Source: Sporomusa ovata DSM 2662 (GTDB taxonomy: Bacteria > Bacillota > Negativicutes > Sporomusales > Sporomusaceae). Taken from it: a stretch of DNA of 64,000 nt. The notes under the pieces are model-generated. The model ran no database searches. It was not told where the DNA came from and was given only the letters and a program-made list of their open reading frames with translations. The position numbers and the translations under genes were made by a program. Location: the NCBI RefSeq assembly GCF_000445445.1, contig NZ_ASXP01000002.1, positions 744,001-808,000 of the forward strand. The letters are read 5' to 3'. This document shows, one piece after another, positions 32,482 to 42,043 of this stretch (position 1 is its first letter; every line of letters starts with the position of its first letter).

Positions 32482-32661
32482 ATGTTGAGAATGTATTGGA
32501 AAATGTTTGCGGCCCGTTACTTGAACGAGAAAGGTCAAGGTATGGTAGAGTATGGACTTATTCTGGCGTTGGTTGCTGTAGGATGTATACTGGCCTTTAC
32601 AAATCTGGGTACCGCGATTGGTGGTAAGCTTACTGACGCTACTACCGAACTCAACAAATAA
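32482..32661 (+). CDS. flp: Flp/Fap-type major pilin
   Basis: 59 residues, below common gene-size cut-offs. A basic leader of 18 residues ends in EKG, followed by QGMVEYGLILALVAVG. This is the Flp pattern of cleavage after Gly with Glu at +5 and Tyr at +6 (E23, Y24), then a 20-residue hydrophobic helix and a short polar tail. It is the structural subunit of the pilus. AGGAGGA ribosome site, with its own terminator downstream. Confidence 0.93.
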   Translation: MLRMYWKMFAARYLNEKGQGMVEYGLILALVAVGCILAFTNLGTAIGGKLTDATTELNK

Positions 32662-32722
32662 ACAGTAGTTAGCAAGCCGAATTTTATAACTATAGTAAAT
32701 ACAGTATAGGCCTGTCGATTCA

Positions 32723-32760
32723 TTAACCTCCTGACTTCCTTGGTCGGAGGTTAATTCTTT
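32723..32760 (+). terminator. Terminator after flp
   Basis: TTAACCTCC/GGAGGTTAA stem (32723-32731 with 32746-32754) followed by TTCTTTAC. It would allow flp to be made in excess over the downstream assembly genes. Confidence 0.75.
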
Positions 32761-32782
32761 ACATTTATCAGGGGTGATAAAT

Positions 32783-33199
32783 ATGAATACTGCCAGTCAT
32801 TTAAAACAAAACCATGGTCAGGCCATGGTCGAGACCGCCCTTATTTTACCGGTTATCTTGCTAATTCTATTTGCCATCTTAGAGTTTGGAATGGTATTGA
32901 ATCAGTATCTGGTACTGACGGCAGCCGCCCGGGAAGGTGCGCGAACTGCAGCGGTGAGTGATGATACTGCCGCCCGGGTTGCCGTCGCTGAGGCTGTTGC
33001 CGGCATTAGTACTATTGGTCTGCAAGTCAACATTGCCTATTCAGGCGACAAACGCGAGCAGGGCAAATCAGTCACTGTGACAGTCAGTAAACCGATTGAA
33101 GTAACGACACCTGTAATTAAGAGCATTATTGTTAGTGCTTTTGCTCCGGACGTTCCGGTACTTACCGGGCGGTCGGTGATGCGGGTGGAACTGCCATGA
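32783..33199 (+). CDS. tadE: TadE-like minor pseudopilin
   Basis: 138 residues from the ATG at 32783; an upstream GTG at 32774 overlaps the ribosome site GGGGTG. Short leader ending in NHG, then QAMVETALILPVILLILFAILEFG, the TadE signature with Glu at +5. The remainder is a soluble domain. Probably processed by the same prepilin peptidase as Flp. It overlaps the next gene by 4 bases. Confidence 0.88.
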   Translation: MNTASHLKQNHGQAMVETALILPVILLILFAILEFGMVLNQYLVLTAAAREGARTAAVSDDTAARVAVAEAVAGISTIGLQVNIAYSGDKREQGKSVTVTVSKPIEVTTPVIKSIIVSAFAPDVPVLTGRSVMRVELP

Positions 33200-34119
33200 G
33201 GATATTTGTTGTTAATCAAAAAGGCTCGATAACAGTATTGACTGTTTTGGCGATCACTGTCCTGCTTGGTTTTGCCGCCCTTGTTGTAGATGTCGGATTT
33301 TTATATGTAAATAGAGCTGAACTTGTTAACATGGCTGATGCTGCTGCTTTAGCCGGGGTCCAGGATCTGCCGGGCGATACTGCTCAGGCCGAGGCCAGTG
33401 GCAGGGAATACGCCGCCCAAAACGGTCAATCCGGCGATGTGATCGAGGTCATTGTTCCTACAAACAGGGCAGTTGCTGTTAGCGTCAAACGGACAGTTAA
33501 CATGGTATTTGCCAAAGTATTTGGTCTGAACTCAGTCGATGTCCGGGCCAAATCTGCCGCCGTTTTGAGACCAACCAGTGGTGTTATTGGAGTGGTGCCA
33601 TTCGGGGTAGTTTGGCAGGAGTTTGTTTACGGCACGACTTATGCTCTGAAAGTCGGTGCTGGTGATGGCTACGCCGGCAACTACGATGCGTTGGCTCTGG
33701 GTGGTACCGGTTCACGTACTTATACCGATAATATTAAATTTGGCTATGATGCCAAATTGTCAATAGGTCAATGGGTATCAACCGAAACCGGTAATATGTC
33801 AGGTGGTACCGGTGAAGGCGTCAACTACCGCATAGGTCTTGATCCTTATGCCACCTTTAATACGGTAGAGGCGGGCTCGCCGCGGATCATAATTGTACCA
33901 TTGATTGAATCAATTACCAACGATACAGGCCGTCATGATGTTAAGATTGTTGGTTTTGCCGGCTTTTTCCTGGAGGGAGTAGCTGGATCAGGAAATGAAA
34001 ATCTTGTAAGCGGCAAGTTCATGCAGACTGTAATCGCCGGTGAAACGTCTGGTACTGCGATCAATTACGGCGTGTATAGTGCGGCACTTGTTCCTTATGA
34101 GTCAGTAGCGGCCAACTAG
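33196..34119 (+). CDS. tadG: TadG-like pilus assembly protein
   Basis: 307 residues. One N-terminal membrane helix (GSITVLTVLAITVLLGFAALVVDVG), then LYVNRAELVNMADAAALAGVQ, which is the conserved TadG/putative Flp-assembly N-terminal motif. A long extracytoplasmic domain without recognised motifs follows. Translationally coupled to tadE (4-base overlap). Confidence 0.85.
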   Translation: MRIFVVNQKGSITVLTVLAITVLLGFAALVVDVGFLYVNRAELVNMADAAALAGVQDLPGDTAQAEASGREYAAQNGQSGDVIEVIVPTNRAVAVSVKRTVNMVFAKVFGLNSVDVRAKSAAVLRPTSGVIGVVPFGVVWQEFVYGTTYALKVGAGDGYAGNYDALALGGTGSRTYTDNIKFGYDAKLSIGQWVSTETGNMSGGTGEGVNYRIGLDPYATFNTVEAGSPRIIIVPLIESITNDTGRHDVKIVGFAGFFLEGVAGSGNENLVSGKFMQTVIAGETSGTAINYGVYSAALVPYESVAAN

Positions 34120-34218
34120 CGGCGCAGCGAACAAGGCACCAACTGACGCGGCAACCATCGATTCATGGCTCATACTGTTTCGAATTTCGTTATCAGCCAT
34201 AAGGCAGGGAGGAACAAG

Positions 34219-35589
34219 ATGTCGCTATTAAAACGCTTGGAAGAAGCTCAGATAAAACAGGAGCAGCCATCCAAAGGCGTGGAAAAGCCCAAAATGGCAG
34301 CACCACTAAAAACCGATCCCTATCAAAGCCTAAAAGGCAAGATTCACCAAAAAATAGTTGAGGAAATGAGCCAGGAAGAAAGTAAGGTTCTTGCTGATAA
34401 AAATGCTGATCGTAAAATGCTTGAAGAGGTGGTCGCCCGTATTGCTACTGTGGCGATGGATGAAGAAACGGTACCGGTACCCAGAAGTGAGCGCTCGCGG
34501 ATCATTGCGGAAATTGTTGATGAGGTTTTAGGTTATGGGCCGATCGATCCGCTGCTAAAAGATGATTCAATCTCGGAAGTCATGGTTAATAGTCCTACCC
34601 AAGTCTATGTTGAGCGCAAAGGTAAACTAGTGCTTAGCGATGTGCGGTTTCGCGATGATGTTCATGTTATGCATATTATTGAAAAAATTGTGGCGCCAAT
34701 CGGCCGCCGCATTGATGAGAGTTCACCAATGGTGGATGCCCGGCTGCCGGACGGCTCGCGGGTTAATGCTATTATTCCGCCACTGGCCTTAAAGGGGCCA
34801 TGTCTTACGATCCGAAAGTTTGCCAAAAATCCGCTAATGATCAATGACCTTATCAGCTTCGGTACGCTGAATCAGGAAATGGGCGAATTTCTGCGGGCGT
34901 GTGTTGAGGGTAAACTTAACATTGTAGTATCAGGCGGTACCGGCTCAGGCAAAACAACTACTTTAAACATCCTTTCATCCTTTATTCCCCATGATGAACG
35001 GATTGTCACGATTGAGGATGCTGCTGAACTACAACTGCGGCAGGAGCATGTCGTAACCCTGGAAACCCGACCGGCCAATGTCGAGGGAAAAGGTGCCATT
35101 ACCATGCGCGATCTTGTTCGCAACAGTCTCAGGATGCGTCCTGACCGCATTGTTGTTGGCGAAGTCCGGAGTGGGGAAGCGCTTGATATGCTGCAGGCTA
35201 TGAATACCGGTCATGACGGTTCGTTAACTACCGGTCATGCCAATTCACCGCGTGATATGCTCAGCCGCTTGGAAACCATGGTGCTCATGGCCGGTATGGA
35301 TTTGCCGGTCAGAGCCATTAGAGAACAGATTGCGTCAGCCGTAGACCTTGTTCTTCAACAGTCCCGTCTGCAGGACGGTAGCCGGCGGATTACTCATTTG
35401 ACCGAAGTACAAGGCATGGAGGGTGATGTCATTACGTTGCAGGATATCTTTATATTTGAACAAACAGGCCGGGATGAGAAGGGGAAAATTACCGGTCATT
35501 TCAAGCCAACAGGAATTCGGCCAAAATTCTTAGAAAAACTAGCGGCGAATGGCATCCAGCTGCCGAAAGAGACCTTCTGGCCCAAGTAA
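34219..35589 (+). CDS. cpaF: Tad secretion ATPase CpaF/TadA
   Basis: 456 residues from the ATG at 34219 (GGGAGGAAC upstream), preferred over an in-frame ATG at 34165. GspE/PilT-type hexameric ATPase: SGGTGSGKTTTLN Walker A, ERIVTIEDAAEL Asp box, VVGEVRSGEALDMLQAMNTGHDGSLTTGHAN Walker B and His box. It powers pilin extrusion. Unusually, it is separated from tadB by the kinase and pilin genes. Confidence 0.95.
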   Translation: MSLLKRLEEAQIKQEQPSKGVEKPKMAAPLKTDPYQSLKGKIHQKIVEEMSQEESKVLADKNADRKMLEEVVARIATVAMDEETVPVPRSERSRIIAEIVDEVLGYGPIDPLLKDDSISEVMVNSPTQVYVERKGKLVLSDVRFRDDVHVMHIIEKIVAPIGRRIDESSPMVDARLPDGSRVNAIIPPLALKGPCLTIRKFAKNPLMINDLISFGTLNQEMGEFLRACVEGKLNIVVSGGTGSGKTTTLNILSSFIPHDERIVTIEDAAELQLRQEHVVTLETRPANVEGKGAITMRDLVRNSLRMRPDRIVVGEVRSGEALDMLQAMNTGHDGSLTTGHANSPRDMLSRLETMVLMAGMDLPVRAIREQIASAVDLVLQQSRLQDGSRRITHLTEVQGMEGDVITLQDIFIFEQTGRDEKGKITGHFKPTGIRPKFLEKLAANGIQLPKETFWPK

Positions 35590-35673
35590 GGAAGTGGTAT
35601 TAAAGTAGTCTGCAGGCACAGGTTGATAGTGTAACGCAAGATAGTAACGCATCATATAAAGGAGAAACGAACT

Positions 35674-36597
35674 ATGTTTATTGCAATCATAGCATTAACC
35701 TTCATAACGGCATTTGTATTCCTATATCTGGTGCTTCACACCTTTATACCGATTACCGGCCCGGTTGAGATGCGACTTAAGGCGCTAGACAGCATGGTAT
35801 CAGGACGAACTGACATTGATGACGAACTGGCAAAACCATTTAGGCAGCGTATTCTGGCCCCGCTAAGCGGCGATATGGCAACAGTCCTGACAAAGCTTAC
35901 ACCCAAGGCAGTGCGCGCCAACATTGAGCAAAAACTGATTAGGGCCGGTGGTTTTGCCAAATTGACCAGTGATGAGTTTCTCCTGGTGATGGGCTTTTTG
36001 GCTTTGGCTTTGCCTGTCATTGCCGGTACACTGGGGGTACTTGCCGGCATAGCCGGCAGCAAGGTAATTGGCTTTATGCTCATGGCTTTCCTGGTCAGTC
36101 AATTACTGCCGTTTTTGCTTTTAAACTATAAAATTGCCAAACGCAAAGTAAGCATTCAAAAGGATTTGCCAGATGTATTAGACCTTTTAACAGTCAGTGT
36201 GGAAGCAGGGTTAGGGTTCGACGGGGCACTGGCCAAACTGGCGGAAAAAATGAAAGGTGCACTTGTGGATGAGTTCAACCGGGTATTGCAGGAAATCCGT
36301 ATGGGTATAGCAAGACGCGAGGCGCTGGTTGCTATGGGTACACGCTGTGAAGTTCCCGATCTCTCGCTGTTTACCACTTCGTTAGTGCAAGCCGACCAGT
36401 TAGGGGTTAGCATTGGCAATGTTCTCAGAGTACAGTCAGCATCAATGCGGCAAAAACGCCGACAGCGAGCCGAAGAGCAAGCTATGAAGGCGCCGATTAA
36501 AATGCTGTTGCCACTTGTGTTGTTTATTTTCCCCTCTTTATTTGTGGTTCTCTTAGGGCCGGCTGCTATTTTGATGTTCAATAGTCTGCTAAAGTGA
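35674..36597 (+). CDS. tadC: Tad inner-membrane platform protein TadC
   Basis: 307 residues. Leading membrane helix, central pair of helices (residues ~95-150) and a T2SS-F domain (LDLLTVSVEAGLGFDGALAKLAEKM ... QADQLGVSIGNVLRVQ), then a final hydrophobic pair. Partner of TadB. Last gene of the Tad cluster. Confidence 0.92.
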   Translation: MFIAIIALTFITAFVFLYLVLHTFIPITGPVEMRLKALDSMVSGRTDIDDELAKPFRQRILAPLSGDMATVLTKLTPKAVRANIEQKLIRAGGFAKLTSDEFLLVMGFLALALPVIAGTLGVLAGIAGSKVIGFMLMAFLVSQLLPFLLLNYKIAKRKVSIQKDLPDVLDLLTVSVEAGLGFDGALAKLAEKMKGALVDEFNRVLQEIRMGIARREALVAMGTRCEVPDLSLFTTSLVQADQLGVSIGNVLRVQSASMRQKRRQRAEEQAMKAPIKMLLPLVLFIFPSLFVVLLGPAAILMFNSLLK

Positions 36598-36670
36598 GCC
36601 TTGTTGCAACTAATATTATCCGAGATGAATTACTGGTTTTGGCAATAATATCCAACTATAGTTGCCGTAA

Positions 36671-36704
36671 AAATCCTGCAAAGTAGCAAAGCTTTGCAGG
36701 ATTT
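36671..36704 (+). terminator. Hairpin closing the Tad cluster
   Basis: AAATCCTGCAAAG/CTTTGCAGGATTT, 13 bp with an 8-base loop. The trailing sequence is AT-rich rather than a clean T-run. Confidence 0.55.
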
Positions 36705-36803
36705 AAAAATTTTATGTTATGAAATATATTGTGTTATTTAGTATAATAGAAACAACATTAATGAAATAGGGTCTGTTCTAAAATATAGTAGGAGCTGACA
36801 TGA

Positions 36804-37964
36804 ATGAAGACTCAAATCATTCAAGAAATTGATTATTTGCAAGATATCTTGTTTTCCCTTAGCGATTCTATCGGTCACAATCCTGAGTTAGGCATGCAGG
36901 AATTTCAATCTGCCGCCAAACTCACCGGATTGTTACGAGAACATGGTTTTACTGTTGAAATGAATATTTGTGGTTATGAAACAGCATTTAAGGCAGTCTA
37001 TGACTCAGGGAAAACCGGTCCGACGATTGCTTTTTTTGCCGAATATGATGCCTTGCCGGAGATTGGGCATGGTTGTGGTCATAATATGATAGGCGTTATG
37101 GCTGTCGGCGCCGGAATTGGTCTGAGTAAGGTGCTTGCCGCCGGACGAGTAACCGTTTGGGGAACACCGGCAGAGGAAACAATGGGCGCTAAGGTGGCTA
37201 TGGCCCGCGATGGAGTTTTGGCTGAGGTTGATGCGGCAATACTTGTTCATCCTCATAATAAAACTTATGCCAGCGGCGTATCACTGGCAATGGATGCTTT
37301 GCAGTTTGAGTTTAAGGGACAGACTAGCCATGCCGCTTCTGCGCCGGAAAAAGGCATTAATGCTTTAGATGCCGTTATTCAAACCTTTAATGCTACGAAT
37401 GCTCTGCGCCAGCATGTTGCATCTGATGTGCGGATTCACGGGATTATAACTAAAGGCGGGGTAGCGGCTAATGTTGTGCCAGACCATGCTATTGCCCAAT
37501 TTTATGTGCGGGCGAGAAGACGAAAGGCACTGGATGAAGTTGTTAAAAAGGTGAAGAATTGTGCTCAGGCAGCTGCGCTGGCTACTGGTGCGGAATTAAT
37601 CATCAGCAACTATCAACTTTCTTATGATGATATGAATACGAATCAGAAATTGTCGGAAACCTTTAATTCAAATTTGCGGGCGGTGGGAGAAACCAATATT
37701 AATCCGCCGCCAGAGACCTTTGGTTCTATTGATATGGGCAATGTGAGTGGTGTTGTACCGGCTATTCACCCTTATATAGGCATTGGCGATGAAACCTTAG
37801 TAGGCCATACTGCAGAAATGGCGGCAGCTACTTTTACGCCTGCTGCGCACCAGGCTCTATTGCGTGCAGCTAAAGCCATGGCGTTATCTGGTTATGACGT
37901 AATTACTAAAGCCGGCTTGCTGGCAGAGATCAAAAAAGAATTTTGCCAGAGTCTGATTCGTTAA
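36804..37964 (+). CDS. M20-family amidohydrolase/aminoacylase
   Basis: 386 residues. Metal-site motifs of the M20D amidohydrolases: GHGCGHNMIG near residue 91, EE in TPAEETMGAK, and HPHNKT. A lid domain (LQFEFKGQTSHAASAPEKG) is in the middle. These enzymes cleave N-acyl amino acids, aminobenzoyl-glutamate or dipeptides; the substrate is not clear. ATG at 36804 with AGGAG upstream. Confidence 0.87.
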   Translation: MKTQIIQEIDYLQDILFSLSDSIGHNPELGMQEFQSAAKLTGLLREHGFTVEMNICGYETAFKAVYDSGKTGPTIAFFAEYDALPEIGHGCGHNMIGVMAVGAGIGLSKVLAAGRVTVWGTPAEETMGAKVAMARDGVLAEVDAAILVHPHNKTYASGVSLAMDALQFEFKGQTSHAASAPEKGINALDAVIQTFNATNALRQHVASDVRIHGIITKGGVAANVVPDHAIAQFYVRARRRKALDEVVKKVKNCAQAAALATGAELIISNYQLSYDDMNTNQKLSETFNSNLRAVGETNINPPPETFGSIDMGNVSGVVPAIHPYIGIGDETLVGHTAEMAAATFTPAAHQALLRAAKAMALSGYDVITKAGLLAEIKKEFCQSLIR

Positions 37965-37973
37965 CGTAGTTTG

Positions 37974-38291
37974 CTATTTCTCGATGTAGGAACAGCAATA
38001 ATCTGCTACTAGTAGTACCTTGAGTTTGAAGCGTGATTCCGCCGGGACCTGGAAGCTATCTCCGGCTTTATATGTAAGCCAGTCGCTCTGTCCTGGTAAC
38101 AATACCATTAGTTCACCTGCCAAAATTTCCATAATCTCGGCTGCCGCTGTACCAAATTCATATTCACCTGGGAGCATGATTCCTAGAGTCTTTCTACTGC
38201 CATCGGCAAAAATCACCGTACGGCTGGTTACTTTCCCGTCAAAATATACATTAGCTTTTTTAACAATAGATACTTTTTCAAATTGTTCCAT
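37974..38291 (-). CDS. ppnP: Pyrimidine/purine nucleoside phosphorylase PpnP (DUF1255 cupin)
   Basis: 105 residues, a single cupin barrel. Family hallmarks are YFDGKVTSR, GIMLPGEYEFGTAAAEIMEILAGEL, WLTYKAGDSFQVPA and a C-terminal CCSYI. PpnP phosphorolyses several nucleosides to free base and ribose-1-phosphate. Convergent with the amidohydrolase. Confidence 0.9.
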   Translation of the reverse strand: MEQFEKVSIVKKANVYFDGKVTSRTVIFADGSRKTLGIMLPGEYEFGTAAAEIMEILAGELMVLLPGQSDWLTYKAGDSFQVPAESRFKLKVLLVADYCCSYIEK

Positions 38292-38439
38292 AATGGCGAA
38301 GCCTCCTGATAAAAAAATTATAATTGTATTATAGTGTATTGTAGCATGTTTAGTAAAATAGGAAACGCTTTGTCGATGAGAAAATGCAGTGAATATTTGG
38401 GAACACTATAGAAAAAAGGAATTGGTGAGATGAATAGTC

Positions 38440-38802
38440 ATGTATTGTGATTTCTGTGGAAAGCGACTTGCCGGTAATGTAAAGTACTGCCGGCATTGCG
38501 GTCGAATGCTAAGAAGCTGCCTGGATGATACTATGCCAGTGCCGGTTATCAATGAAGGTATGTTGACTAGTAGACACCAGGAGGCAGGTCCCAGGAAAAA
38601 CATGGTTGATCGAAATGCGGTTTGGAGAAAGGTGTATGGGACAGTTGCTGTGGCCACGATTGTTATAATGCTCTATATCTTAGCAACGTTTGAAACAATT
38701 AAGCAATATCAGTTACTAACAACAATCATTGGCTGTCTGTTGGCAATCTACATCTGGCGTAAAGGTAATATTAGATTAAGTAAGTTCTTCTTCCGCAAGT
38801 AA
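38440..38802 (+). CDS. Zinc-ribbon membrane protein of unknown function
   Basis: 120 residues. N-terminal double CxxC zinc ribbon (CDFCGKRL, CRHCGRML), a 35-residue polar linker, then two membrane helices (residues ~67-83 and 91-105). The start is ATG preceded by GAGATGAATAGTC, a modest ribosome site. No function assigned. Confidence 0.75.
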   Translation: MYCDFCGKRLAGNVKYCRHCGRMLRSCLDDTMPVPVINEGMLTSRHQEAGPRKNMVDRNAVWRKVYGTVAVATIVIMLYILATFETIKQYQLLTTIIGCLLAIYIWRKGNIRLSKFFFRK

Positions 38803-38852
38803 TTGCCCGTATTCACTTAAACATAGAACAGATAAGAACAGTCGGGGGAACG

Positions 38853-39206
38853 ATGCGAATTATTAACGTAACTAAGCAGCAGGCATTAGGCAATAATATC
38901 AAGGTAGCGGCTACCTTTTTTTCGCGGTTGGTCGGACTTTTGGCTACACCTAGCTTGTCAAATGGTGCAGGTCTTATGATCAAACCATGCAGCAGTGTCC
39001 ATACCATGGGTATGCGATATCCTATTGATGTGATATTTGTGGATGATTCTGATAGGGTAGTTAAGGTTGTGATGGGTTTAAAACCTAGCCGCCTGGCGAG
39101 TCAGTGGGGGGCGGAGTATGTCATTGAGTTGCCGGCAGGAACAATTGCGGCTACCTATACCCAAAAAGGCGATCAATTGGAATTGCAAGAAGCAAAAGAT
39201 CATTGA
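38853..39206 (+). CDS. DUF192 protein
   Basis: 117 residues matching DUF192: FFSRLVGLLA, GLMIKPCSSVHTMGMRYPIDVIFVD and ELPAGT. The family is small and of uncertain function and is often found near Tad loci; the Tad cluster here ends 2.3 kb upstream. No signal peptide, unlike many members. Confidence 0.85.
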   Translation: MRIINVTKQQALGNNIKVAATFFSRLVGLLATPSLSNGAGLMIKPCSSVHTMGMRYPIDVIFVDDSDRVVKVVMGLKPSRLASQWGAEYVIELPAGTIAATYTQKGDQLELQEAKDH

Positions 39207-39312
39207 CTCAGGTTTTGGCTTGCTTTTAGCTTGTACCATATAAGGCTGTGTGCTAAAATATTTACAAACTGCAAGGGTATAATAGTGGAATGAAGTAGAA
39301 GGTGGTGGCGGC

Positions 39313-40782
39313 GTGCTTGATCAGACAGAAGTACCATTATTGAAAGCGATGAACACCTATATAAACGACGGAACAATTCCCTTTCATACTCCAGGGCATA
39401 AAATGGGCAAAGGGATGCATCCCCTCTTTAATGAGGTTGTACAGCAGAAAGCACTGCAGCTTGATTTGGCCAATATGGCTGAGCTGGACGATTTGCACGA
39501 ACCACACGGACCAATCAAAGCAGCGCAGGATTTGGCTGCCCAGCTGTATGGAGCTGACTACAGCTATTTTATGGTAAATGGAACAACCGGCGGTATCTAT
39601 GCCATGATTCTTACCATTGCGGGGCCTGGTGATAAGATCATTATACCGCGGAATGCCCACCGCTCTATTATTGGGGGCATTATCTTGAGTGGAGCTATTC
39701 CTGTATTTATGCAACCAGAGGTAGATAACGAGTTGGGACTGACGATGGGAGTTACACCAGAGACAGTTTCGGAGGCTCTCAGGCAGCATCCTGACGCCAA
39801 AGGGGTACTGATCATTAATCCCACATACTATGGTGTAGCCACCGACCTGAAAAAAATTGTGGAGATTGTCCATGGCTACGATATTCCGGTTGTTGTTGAT
39901 GAGGCCCATGGACCACATCTTAAATTTTCATCACGATTACCCATCCAGGCGCTAGATGCCGGTGCTGATATTGTCGCCCAAAGCTCGCACAAAATTATTG
40001 GGGCTATGACCCAATGCTCTATTGTTCATTGCCGTCAGGGTCTTATCCGGGTGCCTCGTCTGAAAGCTATGCTGCAGTTAGTGCAGTCAACCAGCCCAAA
40101 CTATATATTAATGGCATCTTTAGATATTGCCCGTATGCAGATGGCAACAGAGGGGCGTAGGTTGATTGAACGCGCTGTTGATTTGGCTAACCGAGCCAGA
40201 CAAGAGATAAACAAGATTCCGGGGCTATACTGTTTTGGTAATGAGAAAGTAGGCAATCCGGGCGTTTATAGTATAGATCCAACAAAGGTGACAGTGACTG
40301 TCAAAGGCTTGGGGCTAACCGGTGCGGAAGCCGAGCGGATTTTGCGGCATACTTATAAAATTCAGGTGGAATTATCAGATGTATATAATATTTTGTTTCT
40401 TATTACCTTGGGCGATAGTATGACTGAGGTGGCGGCGATGGTAGCAGCGTTAAAGGATATGGCAGTCACGCATAATGGTACGCGCGATTTTTCAGCGATT
40501 AATGAAATAACCCGGGAGGGGAAACATCCGGTAGCACCTGAGCAGGTTATATCGCCAAGGGAGGCTTTATTTGGTAATACCTGTATGGTGCCTTTTGGTG
40601 ATGCGGTTGGCATGGTTTGTGCCGAAATTGTTACTTTCTATCCGCCTGGTATTCCAATGCTTTGTCCGGGTGAGCGGATTACGCAGGAGATTGTTGATTA
40701 TTGCCATACCTTGCAAAATGCTGGCTTGCATATTTCCGGTCCGGAAGATTATTTGCTTAAAACGATAAAGGTAGTGGATTAA
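39313..40782 (+). CDS. Fold-type I Orn/Lys/Arg decarboxylase family protein
   Basis: 489 residues. PLP enzyme with the aspartate-aminotransferase fold: FHTPGHKMG near the start, NGTTGGI, PTYYGVATDL, VDEAHGPH and SSHKIIGAMTQ (PLP lysine), then a C-terminal domain with YPPGIPMLCPGE. This is the SpeA/YaaO type that commonly precedes tmk and holB in Firmicutes. GTG start with GAAGGTGG upstream. It ends one base before the tmk start. Confidence 0.9.
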   Translation: MLDQTEVPLLKAMNTYINDGTIPFHTPGHKMGKGMHPLFNEVVQQKALQLDLANMAELDDLHEPHGPIKAAQDLAAQLYGADYSYFMVNGTTGGIYAMILTIAGPGDKIIIPRNAHRSIIGGIILSGAIPVFMQPEVDNELGLTMGVTPETVSEALRQHPDAKGVLIINPTYYGVATDLKKIVEIVHGYDIPVVVDEAHGPHLKFSSRLPIQALDAGADIVAQSSHKIIGAMTQCSIVHCRQGLIRVPRLKAMLQLVQSTSPNYILMASLDIARMQMATEGRRLIERAVDLANRARQEINKIPGLYCFGNEKVGNPGVYSIDPTKVTVTVKGLGLTGAEAERILRHTYKIQVELSDVYNILFLITLGDSMTEVAAMVAALKDMAVTHNGTRDFSAINEITREGKHPVAPEQVISPREALFGNTCMVPFGDAVGMVCAEIVTFYPPGIPMLCPGERITQEIVDYCHTLQNAGLHISGPEDYLLKTIKVVD

Positions 40783-41460
40783 ATGCACGGTAAATTAATA
40801 GTTATTGAAGGGACTGATGGTAGTGGTAAGGCCACTCAGTCCGGACAACTTGTCAATCGCCTTATGGCTGAGGGCTTGAATGTACGAAAAGTGGATTATC
40901 CCAATTATCAGAGTCAGTCGTCAGCGCTGGTCAAGATGTATTTAAATGGTGAATTCGGTAACCGTCCGGAGGATGTCAATGCATATGCGGCATCGGCTTT
41001 TTACGCGGTAGACCGGATTGCTTCCTATAAAAAAGAGTGGGAGAAATTCTATCTAAGTGGTGGCATTGTTATTGCCGATCGCTATACCACTTCGAATATG
41101 ATTCATCAGGCAGCCAAAATCAGAGACCGGGCCGGGAAAGAAGCCTACCTTACGTGGCTGTGGGACTTTGAGTTTATAAAATGCGGTTTGCCGGTACCGG
41201 ATAAAGTTATCTTTTTGGCTATGCCGCCTGCTGTCAGCCAGCAGCTTATGTGTGGGCGGGAAAACAAGACCGGTGGCACAAGAGATATCCATGAACAAAG
41301 CAGCGAGTATCTGTCATATTGCTTCACAAATGCCTGTGATATTGCCGATACCTATAATTGGCACAAAATTGCTTGCGTTCATAAGGGGCAGGTAAAGACA
41401 ATTGAACAAATCCATAGTGAAATCTATCCAATTGTCAATGAAATTATCGGCAGGGCATAA
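40783..41460 (+). CDS. tmk: Thymidylate kinase
   Basis: 225 residues. P-loop EGTDGSGKATQ, with Ala where Ser/Thr usually follows the lysine, DRIASYKKEW, ADRYTTSN (DRY/H-type motif) and a LID region. It makes dTDP from dTMP. Somewhat divergent from the short classical Tmk but in the canonical tmk-yaaR-holB position. Its ATG directly follows the decarboxylase TAA. Confidence 0.88.
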   Translation: MHGKLIVIEGTDGSGKATQSGQLVNRLMAEGLNVRKVDYPNYQSQSSALVKMYLNGEFGNRPEDVNAYAASAFYAVDRIASYKKEWEKFYLSGGIVIADRYTTSNMIHQAAKIRDRAGKEAYLTWLWDFEFIKCGLPVPDKVIFLAMPPAVSQQLMCGRENKTGGTRDIHEQSSEYLSYCFTNACDIADTYNWHKIACVHKGQVKTIEQIHSEIYPIVNEIIGRA

Positions 41461-41590
41461 TACAAGCTCTGCCTTTGATTTTTGGTGTATTTTTGGCAAA
41501 TATTTGATTATTTTAAGAAAAACATTTATAATTTAAAAGATAATAAGAATGTGGTCTGCCAGGTATTTTGGGGCAGGAGGGTAAAATCAA

Positions 41591-42043
41591 ATGGGCATGA
41601 AAGTAAATACATTTGGGGTAAGCAATCAGCCAAAGGTGACTGACCGCGAGATAGCGAATAAGGCCGAAAAGTCAGGGGACTATTTCGCTGCGGATCTCTT
41701 AAAATCGCAGGAAGCACAGTCAACGGAACGTCTACAGTCACTTATGACCCAGATTGATGAAAGTGGACGCCGTTTATCGCAGATGCCAACCTATAGCGAG
41801 CTCAAGTCATACCGGGAGCTGGTTCGTAAGTTTATTGGTGAGGCTGTTTCGCGATCTTACAGCCTTGAAGCCCGCGCTGGTTGGGATCGTCATGGTCGCC
41901 AGAAATTGTATACAACCATTAAAAAGGTTGACGAAAAACTTGCCGAAATGACAGAAGATGTGCGTGTCGGCCAAGAACGACAATTATCCATCATGGCCAA
42001 ACATGACGCAGTGCGGGGCATGCTGGTGGATTTGTTTACCTAA
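41591..42043 (+). CDS. yaaR: YaaR family protein (DUF327)
   Basis: 150 residues, helical, with YSELKSYRELVRKFIGEAVSRSY typical of YaaR/DUF327. Function unknown. Conserved between tmk and holB in Firmicutes. Its TAA overlaps the holB ATG by one base. Confidence 0.85.
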   Translation: MGMKVNTFGVSNQPKVTDREIANKAEKSGDYFAADLLKSQEAQSTERLQSLMTQIDESGRRLSQMPTYSELKSYRELVRKFIGEAVSRSYSLEARAGWDRHGRQKLYTTIKKVDEKLAEMTEDVRVGQERQLSIMAKHDAVRGMLVDLFT

